From the NCBI RefSeq assembly GCF_003725795.1, contig NZ_RBEE01000013.1:1-36870 (forward strand): a stretch of 36,870 bases of DNA, in the 5' to 3' direction. Below the pieces are notes generated by a model. It had not been told where the DNA came from, ran no database searches, and was given only the letters and a program-made list of their open reading frames with translations. The translations under genes were made by a program, and so were the position numbers. Within the stretch, counting starts at the first letter, position 1, and the number at the start of each line of letters is the position of its first letter. Below are positions 24,048 to 33,348 of this stretch, piece after piece. The stretch comes from Pedobacter jejuensis (GTDB taxonomy: Bacteria > Bacteroidota > Bacteroidia > Sphingobacteriales > Sphingobacteriaceae).

Positions 24048-24419
24048 ATGTCTGAAGAAAAGACATTTGATATAAAAATAAGAAGTTATCATTTTTCAAA
24101 ATCGATAATCAATTTTATATCTAGTCTTAAATTTGATAGATTATACTTTTCAATTTTCGACCAATTTTTAAGAAGCGCTACATCAATTGGGGCAAATGTA
24201 GTTTAAGGAAAAGCGGGAAGTTCGCGTAAGGATTTTAAGAATTTTTACAATATTGCGTTAAAGTCTGCAAATGAAACTAAATACTGGATTTGCTTAGTTA
24301 GAGATACAGAAATTGCGCAAACCAATAAAGAAAAAGTAAATGAATTATTAAGAGAAGCGGATGAAATTTCCAGAATTTTAGCTTCTATAATAATCAACTT
24401 AAATAAAGATAAAGCTTAA
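24048..24419 (+). pseudogene. Four-helix-bundle protein gene with in-frame stop (23S rRNA IVP family)
   Basis: A continuous frame of 123 codons apart from TAA at codon 53 (24204-24206). Up to it the product reads DQFLRSATSIGANVV, after it GKAGSSRKDFKNFYNIALKS then ANETKYWICLVRD and a final helix, the pattern of the four-helix-bundle/23S rRNA intervening-sequence protein family. In that family a Glu normally follows ANVV or ANI, so TAA is a one-base change from GAA. It starts 10 bases after nuoF and ends 48 before nuoG, the only non-nuo gene in the operon. Family function is unknown. Confidence 0.8.
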
Positions 24420-24467
24420 ACTTTTTGAAGGTTTTTAATTTAAAATTTTCACTTTTGAATTTTAATA

Positions 24468-25478
24468 ATGAGTGATAAAGTTAAGGTTACGATAGATGGG
24501 ATAACTGTAGAGGTTGACAACGGAACCACTATTCTAAATGCTGCAAGGCAAATAGGAGGTGATATTGTTCCGCCAGCCATGTGCTATTATTCTAAATTAG
24601 AAGGTAGTGGTGGTAAATGCCGTACCTGTATTGTTAAGGTAACAAAAGGTTCTGAAAAAGACCCACGCCCTATGCCAAAATTGGTTGCATCTTGCCGTAC
24701 AACAGTAATGGATGGTATGGAAGTGCTTAATATTACTTCTCCAGAGGTTTTGGAGGCACGTGCCGGTGTAGTAGAAATTTTATTGATTAACCACCCATTA
24801 GATTGCCCGGTTTGTGATCAAGCAGGTGAGTGTGATTTACAAAATTTAGGTTACGAACACGGATTACAAAAAACTCGTTATGAGTTTGAGCGCCGTACTT
24901 TCGACCGTATCGATATTGGTGACAAAATTCAATTGCATATGAATCGTTGTATTCTGTGCTACCGTTGTGTTTTCACTGCCGACCAGATTACAAATAAACG
25001 TGTTCATGGTATCTTAAACCGTGGCGACCATTCTGAAATTTCCACTTATATCCAACAAGCAGTTGATAACGATTTCTCTGGAAACGTAATTGATGTTTGC
25101 CCGGTTGGTGCTTTAACAGATAGAACTTTCCGTTTTAAAAACCGTGTTTGGTTTACAAAACCAGTTGATGCACATCGTAATTGCGACCACGAAAAATGCA
25201 ATGGTAAAGTAACACTTTGGTACAAAGGTGAAGATGTGTTACGTGTTACGGCTCGTAAAGACCAGTATGGTGAGGTGGAAGAGTTCATCTGCAATACTTG
25301 TCGCTTTGATAAAAAGGCAACTTCAGATTGGATTATCGAGCAGCCAACACATATAGATGATACTTCGGTTATTGCATCAAACCATTACGAAACACTAAAA
25401 CCTTTGCATGTAATTCAGCCAAATCAGGCTTTACAGGCTGCAAATGAAATTGAGTTACATAAAACAGTAAAATACTAA
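24468..25478 (+). CDS. nuoG: NADH:quinone oxidoreductase subunit G, short form
   Basis: Electron-wire subunit of the NADH module. Ligands visible: Cys39, Cys51, Cys54, Cys76 for the [2Fe-2S] cluster; His109, Cys113, Cys116, Cys122 (HPLDCPVCDQAGEC) and Cys161, Cys164, Cys167, Cys211 for two [4Fe-4S] clusters. Four more Cys (239, 244, 275, 278) look like the entry domain of molybdopterin enzymes, but the large domain after it is missing: 336 residues instead of about 700-900. The frame is clean and ends naturally in the nuoH start (one-base overlap), so this is a true short version, as I recall usual for Bacteroidetes. Confidence 0.94.
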   Translation: MSDKVKVTIDGITVEVDNGTTILNAARQIGGDIVPPAMCYYSKLEGSGGKCRTCIVKVTKGSEKDPRPMPKLVASCRTTVMDGMEVLNITSPEVLEARAGVVEILLINHPLDCPVCDQAGECDLQNLGYEHGLQKTRYEFERRTFDRIDIGDKIQLHMNRCILCYRCVFTADQITNKRVHGILNRGDHSEISTYIQQAVDNDFSGNVIDVCPVGALTDRTFRFKNRVWFTKPVDAHRNCDHEKCNGKVTLWYKGEDVLRVTARKDQYGEVEEFICNTCRFDKKATSDWIIEQPTHIDDTSVIASNHYETLKPLHVIQPNQALQAANEIELHKTVKY

Positions 25479-26515
25479 TGGATACAGGTTTTATCATAGA
25501 AAAATTTATTCTGGTAGCGGTAATTTTCGGTATCAGTTTAGTCGTAGCCATGTATTCTACTTATGCAGAACGTAAGGTGGCGGCTTATTTGCAAGACCGT
25601 TTAGGTCCGGATAGAGCAGGTCCTTTTGGTATTTTGCAGCCATTAGCAGATGGTGTTAAAATGTTTATGAAGGAGGAAATTATCCCGACTTCATCAAACA
25701 AATGGTTATTCATTATTGGTCCTGGATTGGCATTACTTTGTGCTTGTATTGGTACAGCAGTAATTCCGTGGGGTAGTCCTATGGAAATTGGAGGCAAAAT
25801 GGTTCCATTGCAAGTTGCTGATATTAACGTTGGTGTTTTATACATCTTCGGTGTCGTATCTCTGGGAGTTTACGGCGTGATGATTGGTGGTTGGGCCTCA
25901 AATAATAAATACTCTTTATTAAGCGCAATTCGTGCGGCATCGCAAAACATCAGTTATGAAATCGCAATGGGATTATCCATCATTGCTTTGCTTTTAATGA
26001 CCAATACATTAAGTTTAAAAACCATTGTTGAACAGCAACACGGCCTAAATTGGAATGTTTGGTATCAACCGCTAGGTTTTTTAATTTTTATGGTTTGTTC
26101 TTTTGCAGAAACCAATCGTGCACCTTTCGATTTACCAGAATGTGAAACTGAATTAATTGGTGGTTACCACACAGAGTATTCTTCCATGAAATTAGGTTTC
26201 TATCTATTTGCTGAATACATCAACATGTTTGTTTCATCAGCTGTAATGGCAACATTATATTTTGGAGGTTACAATTATCCTGGGATGGATTCAATGGCAG
26301 TTTGGTTAGGTCCAACCTGGGCACCATTATTCGGTACAGCAGTTTTCTTTGCAAAAATAGTATTCTTCATCTTTTTCTTCATGTGGGTACGATGGACAAT
26401 CCCTCGTTTCCGTTATGACCAATTGATGAATTTAGGTTGGAAAGGTTTAATACCTTTGGCAATTGCCAATATTATTATAACTGGCGTTGTGATTGCAATT
26501 ATTGAGAAGTTTTAA
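25478..26515 (+). CDS. nuoH: NADH:quinone oxidoreductase subunit H
   Basis: Membrane subunit joining the peripheral and membrane arms and shaping the quinone tunnel. 345 residues with about eight helices. The conserved loops are present: YAERKVAAYLQDRLGPDRAG in the first, and CSFAETNRAPFDLPECETEL followed by GGYHTEYSS in a later one, the hallmark NuoH/ND1 stretch. One-base overlap with nuoG and two bases to nuoI. Confidence 0.97.
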   Translation: MDTGFIIEKFILVAVIFGISLVVAMYSTYAERKVAAYLQDRLGPDRAGPFGILQPLADGVKMFMKEEIIPTSSNKWLFIIGPGLALLCACIGTAVIPWGSPMEIGGKMVPLQVADINVGVLYIFGVVSLGVYGVMIGGWASNNKYSLLSAIRAASQNISYEIAMGLSIIALLLMTNTLSLKTIVEQQHGLNWNVWYQPLGFLIFMVCSFAETNRAPFDLPECETELIGGYHTEYSSMKLGFYLFAEYINMFVSSAVMATLYFGGYNYPGMDSMAVWLGPTWAPLFGTAVFFAKIVFFIFFFMWVRWTIPRFRYDQLMNLGWKGLIPLAIANIIITGVVIAIIEKF

Positions 26516-26517
26516 TT

Positions 26518-27021
26518 ATGGAATCATTAAGTAATAAGAAAAAAGTACTGGAGCAAAAACCTTTAAGCTTTATGGAGCGCATGTATTTGCCTGCAATTGC
26601 AAAAGGTATGGGCATCACCATCAGTCACTTATTTAAAAAAGAGGCAACAATAAGATATCCTGAAGTAGAGCGTGAGTTTTCGGCAAACTTTAGAGGTATG
26701 CACTCGCTTAAACGTGATGAAAATGGTAAAGAGCGTTGTACTGCTTGCGGTTTATGTGCATTATCTTGTCCGGCTGAGGCGATTACCATGATTGCTGCAG
26801 AGCGCAAGAATGATGAAAAGCATTTATACCGTGAGGAAAAATATGCTGCAACTTATGAAATTAACATGTTGCGATGCATTTTCTGCGGATTATGTGAAGA
26901 GGCTTGCCCAAAAGAGGCGATTTATTTAGATGGACCAATTGTACCAGCAGATTATTTACGTAAGGATTTTATTTACGGAAAAGATAAATTGGTAGAGGCT
27001 CCGTTAGAAATGAAAAAATAA
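26518..27021 (+). CDS. nuoI: NADH:quinone oxidoreductase subunit I
   Basis: Ferredoxin-like subunit carrying [4Fe-4S] clusters N6a and N6b next to NuoB. Two full CxxCxxCxxxCP motifs: Cys74, 77, 80, 84 (CTACGLCALSCP) and Cys120, 123, 126, 130 (CIFCGLCEEACP). 167 residues. It is followed by a 109-base gap that holds an inverted-repeat element. Confidence 0.97.
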   Translation: MESLSNKKKVLEQKPLSFMERMYLPAIAKGMGITISHLFKKEATIRYPEVEREFSANFRGMHSLKRDENGKERCTACGLCALSCPAEAITMIAAERKNDEKHLYREEKYAATYEINMLRCIFCGLCEEACPKEAIYLDGPIVPADYLRKDFIYGKDKLVEAPLEMKK

Positions 27022-27030
27022 TATGACCAA

Positions 27031-27106
27031 TCGTCATTGCGAGGAACGAAGCAATCCTAAAGCAATGGCAATAAAAATGAGATTGCTTCGTGCCTCGCAA
27101 TGACGA
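27031..27106. repeat. REP/MITE-like palindromic element between nuoI and nuoJ
   Basis: The 26-base arms at 27031-27056 and 27081-27106 are inverted copies with a single mismatch, around a 24-base spacer. Arm words include TCGTCATTGCGAGG and ACGAAGCAATC. Words like CGTCATTGCGAGGAACGAAG are a dispersed intergenic palindrome I know from many bacteria, including Sphingobacteria. As RNA it would make a very stable hairpin inside the nuo transcript. It is too short to encode a transposase. Confidence 0.85.
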
Positions 27107-27130
27107 GGAGTACAAACAAATAACAAATTA

Positions 27131-27634
27131 ATGAGTACACAAGTATTCTATTTCGTAGCCACATTAAGTATCATCTTTTCGCTGATGGTGATTTTTGCAA
27201 AAAATCCAATCCATAGCGTTTTGTACTTGATTCTCACTTTTTTCACCTTCACGGTACATTACGTATTGTTGAATGCACAGTTTTTAGCTGTTGTAAACTT
27301 CATCGTTTACATGGGTGCAATCATGGTATTATTCTTATTCGTACTGATGCTCCTCAACCTAAATAAAGAAACTGAGCCTGTAAAATCGCCTTTGATAAAA
27401 ATTGTAGGCTTAATTGCAGGTTGTTGCTTAGTGGTAACTTTAGTTGGTTCTTTTAAGGCTGCAACAATTACAAGTCCGCTTATTTTGAAAAATCCGGGAT
27501 TAGGTTTGGTAGAAAACTTGGGTAAAGAGCTTTTTGGCCCATTCTTGTTACCATTCGAATTATCGTCTTTATTACTATTGGCAGCAATGGTTGGAGCCGT
27601 TTTATTATCTAAAAGAGATGAGGTAGAGGCATAA
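27131..27634 (+). CDS. nuoJ: NADH:quinone oxidoreductase subunit J
   Basis: Small membrane-arm subunit of complex I, near the E-channel. 167 residues, five helices; the AKNPIHSVLYLILTFFTFTV and NFIVYMGAIMVLFLFVLMLL segments are typical, the latter including the Tyr/Gly-rich pi-bulge helix (VYMGAIMVLF). Starts after the palindromic element and shares one base with nuoK. Confidence 0.96.
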   Translation: MSTQVFYFVATLSIIFSLMVIFAKNPIHSVLYLILTFFTFTVHYVLLNAQFLAVVNFIVYMGAIMVLFLFVLMLLNLNKETEPVKSPLIKIVGLIAGCCLVVTLVGSFKAATITSPLILKNPGLGLVENLGKELFGPFLLPFELSSLLLLAAMVGAVLLSKRDEVEA

Positions 27635-27963
27635 TGGAAAATTTAACTACACAAATGGCAGGCGTTCCGCTAAATCACTACATCTATTTATGTGCAATTA
27701 TTTTCACAATTGGTGTAATCGGCGTATTAACCCGAAGAAATGCAATCGTAATTTTTATGTCGGTTGAGTTGATGTTGAATGCAGTAAACTTGCTTTTAAC
27801 AGCTTTTTCGGTTCATAGTAACGACCCATCAGGTCAGGTTTTTGTATTCTTCATTATGGCGCTGGCTGCTGCAGAAGTTGCAGTTGGTTTGGCAATAATC
27901 GTAATGGTATATAGAAATACAAAATCGATAGATATTAATGTTTTAAATCGCCTTAAGTGGTAA
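27634..27963 (+). CDS. nuoK: NADH:quinone oxidoreductase subunit K
   Basis: Membrane subunit with three helices and the two buried glutamates of the proton path: one in FMSVELMLNAVNLLL in helix 2 and one in ALAAAEVAVGLAIIV in helix 3. 109 residues, near the usual 100. TAATG overlap with nuoJ, 13 bases to nuoL. Confidence 0.97.
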   Translation: MENLTTQMAGVPLNHYIYLCAIIFTIGVIGVLTRRNAIVIFMSVELMLNAVNLLLTAFSVHSNDPSGQVFVFFIMALAAAEVAVGLAIIVMVYRNTKSIDINVLNRLKW

Positions 27964-27976
27964 ATATATAGTAAGA

Positions 27977-29878
27977 ATGACAATAGAACAATTGATTTGG
28001 TTAGTTCCGTTACTTCCTTTTTTGGGTTTTGTAATTAACGGACTGGGCAGAAATTCTTTATCTAAAGGACTTGTTGGTATCATCGGGAGCGGAGTAATCT
28101 TTGCCTCCTTTATCATCAGCGTAATTATTTTCTTTAGTTTACAAGGCGATACACAAAAATCTCACGAAGTATTTTTATTCGATTGGATTAGTGCTGGTAC
28201 ATTACACATTCCTTTATCGTTCCTGGTTGACCCACTAAGTTCAATCATGCTGTTAATAATTACTGGAATAGGGTTTTTAATTCACCTTTATTCTACGGGT
28301 TACATGCACAATGATGAAGGTTTTGGTAAGTTTTTCTCTTATTTAAACTTGTTTGTGTTCTTCATGCTATTACTGGTATTGGGGTCGAACTACATCGTAA
28401 TGTTTATCGGCTGGGAGGGTGTAGGTTTATGCTCTTACTTACTAATCGGTTTTTGGTACACCAATAGCGCTTATGCATCAGCAGCTAAAAAAGCTTTTGT
28501 AATGAATCGGATTGGCGATTTGGGCTTTTTATTAGGTGTATTCTTAATGTTCAACTTCTTCGGAAGTTTAGAGTTCTCAAAAATATTTCCTCAAGCAGCT
28601 AATATGCTGCCAGGTAACCAAACAATAGTTTTAATCACCATTTTGTTATTTATTGGTGCTTGCGGTAAATCTGCACAGTTGCCATTATTTACCTGGTTAC
28701 CCGATGCAATGGCCGGACCAACACCTGTTTCTGCTTTAATCCACGCGGCGACAATGGTAACAGCAGGTATTTACATGATTGCCCGCTCGAGCGTATTGTT
28801 CGACCTCGCCCCATTAACGCAACACATCATTGCCATTATCGGTGCGGCGACAGCTTTGGTAGCTGCAATTATCGCCCTAACTCAAACGGATATCAAAAAA
28901 GTATTGGCTTATTCTACTGTATCTCAGTTAGGTTATATGTTTTTAGGATTAGGTGTGGGCGCATATACAGGTTCATTCTTCCACGTATTAACCCACGCAT
29001 TCTTTAAAGCATTATTATTCTTAGGTGCCGGTTCGGTTATTCATGCCATGCACCATGAACAGGATATGCGACACATGGGCGGATTAAGAAAAAAACTTCC
29101 GGTAACGTTCTTAACCATGATGATTGGTACCATCGCAATTGCAGGTTTACCACCATTTTCAGGTTTCTTCTCAAAGGATGAAATTTTAGCTCATGCATTT
29201 CAATATAGCCCGGTGCTTTGGGGCATTGGTGTTTTAACTGCATTTTTGACCGCATTCTATATGTTCAGAATGATGTTCCTAACTTTTTCAGGGAAGTACA
29301 GAGGTACACATCATGAAGAAAGTCATGTTCATGAATCGCCGGCATCAATGACTACACCATTAGTAATTCTAGCTATTTTAGCTGCAATTGGTGGAGCCAT
29401 CAACATTCCACATGTATTTGGCGGTAATGAGTGGTTGGCACATTGGTTAACAGGTGCAGGTGTTGCGCAACACGAGTTAGATTTAAGTCACTCAACTGAA
29501 TTTACTTTAATGGGTGTTTCGGTTGTTTCCGCAGTTATTGCTTTGCTTTATGCTTACACTAGATATGTTAAAGGTGCTCGTGTTCCGGTTGCTGATGAGG
29601 CACCACGCTCAGCACTAGCGAAATTATCTTATCATAAATTTTATTTAGATGAGATTTACGATTTCATTATTACAAAACCATTGGATGCTTTTTCTAAATT
29701 CTTTTACAGGGTTGTTGATACTAAATTTATCGATGGAATAGTGAATGGATTAGGATGGAGTACAAACGAGGCTAGTAAAGGTGTTCGTTTATTACAAAGT
29801 GGAAACGTAGGATTCTACATATTTATGATGGTATTTGGTATCATCGCATTGCTTGCTTATACATTTTATTACATATAA
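27977..29878 (+). CDS. nuoL: NADH:quinone oxidoreductase subunit L
   Basis: The distal antiporter-like proton pump of complex I, with the long lateral helix at its C-terminus. 633 residues, about 16 helices. Key pieces are present: the Glu of the FIGWEGVGLCSYLLIGFWY helix, the broken-helix Lys region GACGKSAQLPLFTWLPDAMA followed by GPTPVSALIHAATMV, and THAFFKALLFLGAGSVIHAM. The segment around residues 440-450 (GKYRGTHHEESHVHES) is His-rich and hydrophilic. Confidence 0.97.
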   Translation: MTIEQLIWLVPLLPFLGFVINGLGRNSLSKGLVGIIGSGVIFASFIISVIIFFSLQGDTQKSHEVFLFDWISAGTLHIPLSFLVDPLSSIMLLIITGIGFLIHLYSTGYMHNDEGFGKFFSYLNLFVFFMLLLVLGSNYIVMFIGWEGVGLCSYLLIGFWYTNSAYASAAKKAFVMNRIGDLGFLLGVFLMFNFFGSLEFSKIFPQAANMLPGNQTIVLITILLFIGACGKSAQLPLFTWLPDAMAGPTPVSALIHAATMVTAGIYMIARSSVLFDLAPLTQHIIAIIGAATALVAAIIALTQTDIKKVLAYSTVSQLGYMFLGLGVGAYTGSFFHVLTHAFFKALLFLGAGSVIHAMHHEQDMRHMGGLRKKLPVTFLTMMIGTIAIAGLPPFSGFFSKDEILAHAFQYSPVLWGIGVLTAFLTAFYMFRMMFLTFSGKYRGTHHEESHVHESPASMTTPLVILAILAAIGGAINIPHVFGGNEWLAHWLTGAGVAQHELDLSHSTEFTLMGVSVVSAVIALLYAYTRYVKGARVPVADEAPRSALAKLSYHKFYLDEIYDFIITKPLDAFSKFFYRVVDTKFIDGIVNGLGWSTNEASKGVRLLQSGNVGFYIFMMVFGIIALLAYTFYYI

Positions 29879-29898
29879 AAAGGGTTCAAAATTAAATA

Positions 29899-31380
29899 AT
29901 GGAACAACTTTTACTACTTATATTTCTTCCGCTTGTTGGTGCTCTAATTACAGCATTTTCGGGTAAGTCTGCTAAAATAGTTTCGACCGTAATTTCGGTT
30001 GCATCTTTAGGTTTGGCTGTGTTTATTGCTTGTAATTTCATACCAAATGCAAGTACCCAGTTTGAGGCAAATTTACCATGGATTGCCGATCTAGGCATTC
30101 GTTTTCATGCTGGTATCGATGGAATCAGCATGTTGGTTGTGTTGCTTACCAACTTATTGGTGCCAATTATTATTCTATCCAGCTACAAGCACGATTATAA
30201 AAATCCATCAGCTTTTTACGCATTAATTCTATTTATGCAAGCTGGTTTGTTATTGGTATTTACCGCAATGGACGCTTTCTTATTCTACATTGGATGGGAA
30301 GCAGCTTTGATTCCAATCTATTTCATCTGCGCATTCTGGGGTGGAAAAGATAGGGTTCGCATCAACATGAAGTTTTTCGTTTACACGATTGCGGGTTCAT
30401 TATTTATGTTGATGGGTATAATCTATTTGTACCTACAAAACCCTGCTCACAATTTCGATATCCAAGCATTTTATGCTTTAAATTTAGATGGAGCACAACA
30501 AGGATGGATTTTCTGGGCTTTCTTTATTGCTTTCGCGATTAAGATGCCGATTTTTCCTTTCCACACGTGGCAGCCAGATACCTACACCGTTGCGCCAACT
30601 CAAGGAACAATGTTACTATCCGGTATTATGTTGAAGATGGGTATTTATGGCGTAATCAGATGGTTATTGCCAATCGTTCCGACTGGTGTTCAGGATTGGT
30701 CTTGTTTAGCAATGGTTCTTTCTATCATTGGAATTGTTTATGCATCAGTTATAGCTTTCACGCAGAAAGATGCGAAACGTTTGGTAGCTTATTCCTCTAT
30801 CGCTCACGTTGGCTTAATCGCTGCAGGCATATTTGCGTCCTTTAACCTTGGAAATCTTGGTGTACAAGGTATGCAAGGAGCGATGGTTCAAATGTTAAGT
30901 CACGGGATTAATGTAGTGGGTTTATTTTTCGTTTTGGATATTATCTTTTCCCGTCTGAAAACCAACAAAATTGAAGAACTAGGCGGTATTGCTAAAGTAG
31001 CACCTCAATTGGCGATTGCATTCCTAATCATCGTTTTAGGAACAGTAGCTTTACCAGGAACGAATGGTTTTATCGGTGAGTTCTTGTTGTTAATGGGCGT
31101 GTATAACTATAGCATTTGGGCTGCCGCAATCGCAGGATTAACCATCATTTTCGGAGCCGTTTACATGTTACGTATGTACCAAAATGTAATGCTTGGCAAA
31201 ACCAATGAATTAACCCTTACATTCACCGATATCCAAGGAACTGAAAAATTGGTTCTTTATATCATTTGTGCTTTAATCGTAATTTTGGGTGTTTATCCGA
31301 AACCATTATTGCACTTAACAGAGGCATCTGTACAACATTTATTAGAACAGGTAAATCAAAAATTAACATCAGTAAAATAA
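29899..31380 (+). CDS. nuoM: NADH:quinone oxidoreductase subunit M
   Basis: Second antiporter-like proton pump subunit. 493 residues, about 14 helices. Family marks: FYIGWEAALIPIYFICAFWG with the proton-path Glu, FAIKMPIFPFHTWQPDTYTV with the TM7 Lys, and AYSSIAHVGLIAAGIF. The N-terminus and length agree with other NuoM. It follows nuoL by 20 bases and precedes nuoN by 3. Confidence 0.97.
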   Translation: MEQLLLLIFLPLVGALITAFSGKSAKIVSTVISVASLGLAVFIACNFIPNASTQFEANLPWIADLGIRFHAGIDGISMLVVLLTNLLVPIIILSSYKHDYKNPSAFYALILFMQAGLLLVFTAMDAFLFYIGWEAALIPIYFICAFWGGKDRVRINMKFFVYTIAGSLFMLMGIIYLYLQNPAHNFDIQAFYALNLDGAQQGWIFWAFFIAFAIKMPIFPFHTWQPDTYTVAPTQGTMLLSGIMLKMGIYGVIRWLLPIVPTGVQDWSCLAMVLSIIGIVYASVIAFTQKDAKRLVAYSSIAHVGLIAAGIFASFNLGNLGVQGMQGAMVQMLSHGINVVGLFFVLDIIFSRLKTNKIEELGGIAKVAPQLAIAFLIIVLGTVALPGTNGFIGEFLLLMGVYNYSIWAAAIAGLTIIFGAVYMLRMYQNVMLGKTNELTLTFTDIQGTEKLVLYIICALIVILGVYPKPLLHLTEASVQHLLEQVNQKLTSVK

Positions 31381-31383
31381 GCA

Positions 31384-32757
31384 ATGAATATTATCATAAC
31401 CATTAGTATAACAGCTTTTATTGTACTTTATGCAGGTTTGTTTAAAGCAAATAAAGCATTATTGCCGCTTACCGTGGTTGGCTTACTTACTGCATTAGGA
31501 TTTACTTTCGCTTCCTGGAATGGCAATGCAGTTCATTTCGGTATGATGCAGACTGATAATTTCGCTTTGGCATTTTCTGGCGTTTGCATTATTGGTACAC
31601 TTTTAATTTTCTTATTAACACAAAATTATTTCCACGCTAAGAGCGATAACATAGCCGAATATTATACTTTAATCCTCTTTGCCCTGGCGGGAATGATTAT
31701 GATGGTATCGTACAAAAACATGGCGATGTTGTTTGTAGGATTGGAAATCATGTCGGTAAGTTTATATATTCTTGCAGGAATTCGTAAAAAGGATTTTGCA
31801 TCAAATGAAGCCTCATTGAAATATTTTTTAATGGGTGCTTTTTCTACCGGTTTTCTATTGTTCGGTATCACTTTAATTTATGGAGGTACAGGTTCTTTCG
31901 ATTTAGATAAAATTCAAGCTTATTTGGTAGATAATAGTAAAGCAATTTCTCCAATATTTTATCCAGGCGTAATCTTGATGATGATTGGTTTATGCTTTAA
32001 AGTTGGCGCTGCACCGTTCCACTTCTGGACACCTGATGTTTACGAAGGTTCGCCAACTCTAATTACCACTTTTATGAGTACGGTGGTTAAAACAGCTGGT
32101 TTTGCCGCTTTCTTAAGGTTATTTGCAGGAGCATTCGCACCACTTCACGACTTTTATGTGATCCCATTAATGGTTATCGTTTGCTTAACCTTATTTATTG
32201 GCAATGTAACGGCTTTATTTCAGAAAAACTTTAAGCGCATGCTGGCCTATTCCAGTATATCACATGCGGGATACCTATTGTTTTCGCTAATCGTATTAAC
32301 TAAAAATTCTGAGAGCAATGTTTTGGTTTACGCAGCAGCTTATACATTTGCATCAATCATTGCTTTCGCAGTATTAATTTTGGTGAAACAAAAAACAGGT
32401 AGCGATAGCTTTGAAAGTTTCAATGGCTTAGGTAAGAAAAACCCTTTAGTTGCTTTGTCGTTAACCGTAGCCATGCTATCATTGGCAGGTATTCCTCTAA
32501 CTGCAGGTTTTATTGGAAAATATCTAATGTTCCTAAATGTAATGGGAGAATACCACACTATCCTAGTTGGCTTTGCAATCTTAAATGCATTGGTTGGTTT
32601 CTACTATTATTTCAAGGTTATAGTAGCTGTTTGGTTTAAAGATGGTGCAGATACAGAACTTTCTACACCTTCGCAATACAAGGTTGTTTTATTGGTTTCA
32701 GTAGCTATTACACTAATTTTGGGTATTTATCCTGCAATTATTTTAAATCTGATATAG
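31384..32757 (+). CDS. nuoN: NADH:quinone oxidoreductase subunit N
   Basis: Third antiporter-like proton pump, nearest the quinone side of the membrane arm. 457 residues, about 14 helices. Visible marks are the MLFVGLEIMSVSLYILAGIR Glu helix, GLCFKVGAAPFHFWTPDVYE followed by GSPTLITTFMSTVVK, and AYSSISHAGYLLFSLI. Last gene of the operon. No clear terminator follows, so transcription may run into the long leader beyond it. Confidence 0.97.
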   Translation: MNIIITISITAFIVLYAGLFKANKALLPLTVVGLLTALGFTFASWNGNAVHFGMMQTDNFALAFSGVCIIGTLLIFLLTQNYFHAKSDNIAEYYTLILFALAGMIMMVSYKNMAMLFVGLEIMSVSLYILAGIRKKDFASNEASLKYFLMGAFSTGFLLFGITLIYGGTGSFDLDKIQAYLVDNSKAISPIFYPGVILMMIGLCFKVGAAPFHFWTPDVYEGSPTLITTFMSTVVKTAGFAAFLRLFAGAFAPLHDFYVIPLMVIVCLTLFIGNVTALFQKNFKRMLAYSSISHAGYLLFSLIVLTKNSESNVLVYAAAYTFASIIAFAVLILVKQKTGSDSFESFNGLGKKNPLVALSLTVAMLSLAGIPLTAGFIGKYLMFLNVMGEYHTILVGFAILNALVGFYYYFKVIVAVWFKDGADTELSTPSQYKVVLLVSVAITLILGIYPAIILNLI

Positions 32758-33348
32758 AGGAATAACTAAACTTCATTTGCTAAACCCAATTGTTCTTTTC
32801 ACTGGGAGCTATTATAATGTATAAATAATTGCAATAACCTGCCTTATCTTTAAATCAAATTGTTATTTCATATTATTTTAGTTAGCGTTTACCTATTTCC
32901 AAACAAGCTCCTAACTATTGGCAGTTAAAATATCATTCTTGGATTTTACGTCAACTTAAAATAATGTTCATACAATTTAGACACACTTATTTTCATCAAT
33001 TAGATGAAAATTTCGTTCTGATTCAAATCCAAATTTTTAATATTATGTCGAACTTAAAATTGGCGCCAGTATTTTATAATCACAAAAAAATGTAGTTTTT
33101 ATTTTACAATTTTGGGGATATTGAGAATATTTGGGGAATTTAATCCCTATTATAACTTCCAACAAATTATATGCTTACATGATTTTAATAGTTAAAATAC
33201 AATTTTTATGTCGTAATAAAATTGGTTTTAGCAATTTTAAATCCACCTACCTGCATTTTTAATCTGACTTTGGTTAGAGGTTACCTTTTGGAGAGATTTG
33301 GTTGGCATGATATTGTCATAATGAAGATTTTATCTCAAAATCTTAATT
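32758..33348. other. Gene-free AT-rich leader before the adhesin, with two perfect hairpins
   Basis: A 591-base stretch with no credible gene; the longest frame I noticed (about 42 codons from 32964) has no start support or family. Two perfect inverted repeats stand out: a 9-bp stem ATTTTCATC/GATGAAAAT (32989-33011) and an 8-bp stem AAGATTTT/AAAATCTT (33324-33344) ending 4 bases before the ATG at 33349. Both have 5-base loops. No exact TAnnTTTG was found. Confidence 0.5.

Noticed and set aside
24468..25478. NuoG truncated by frameshift
   Set aside because: The frame ends exactly in the nuoH start with no matching coding sequence in other frames, and short NuoG is expected in this phylum.
30567..30845. 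Forward ORF of 92 codons in another frame of nuoM
   Set aside because: It is a shadow of the NuoM coding frame.
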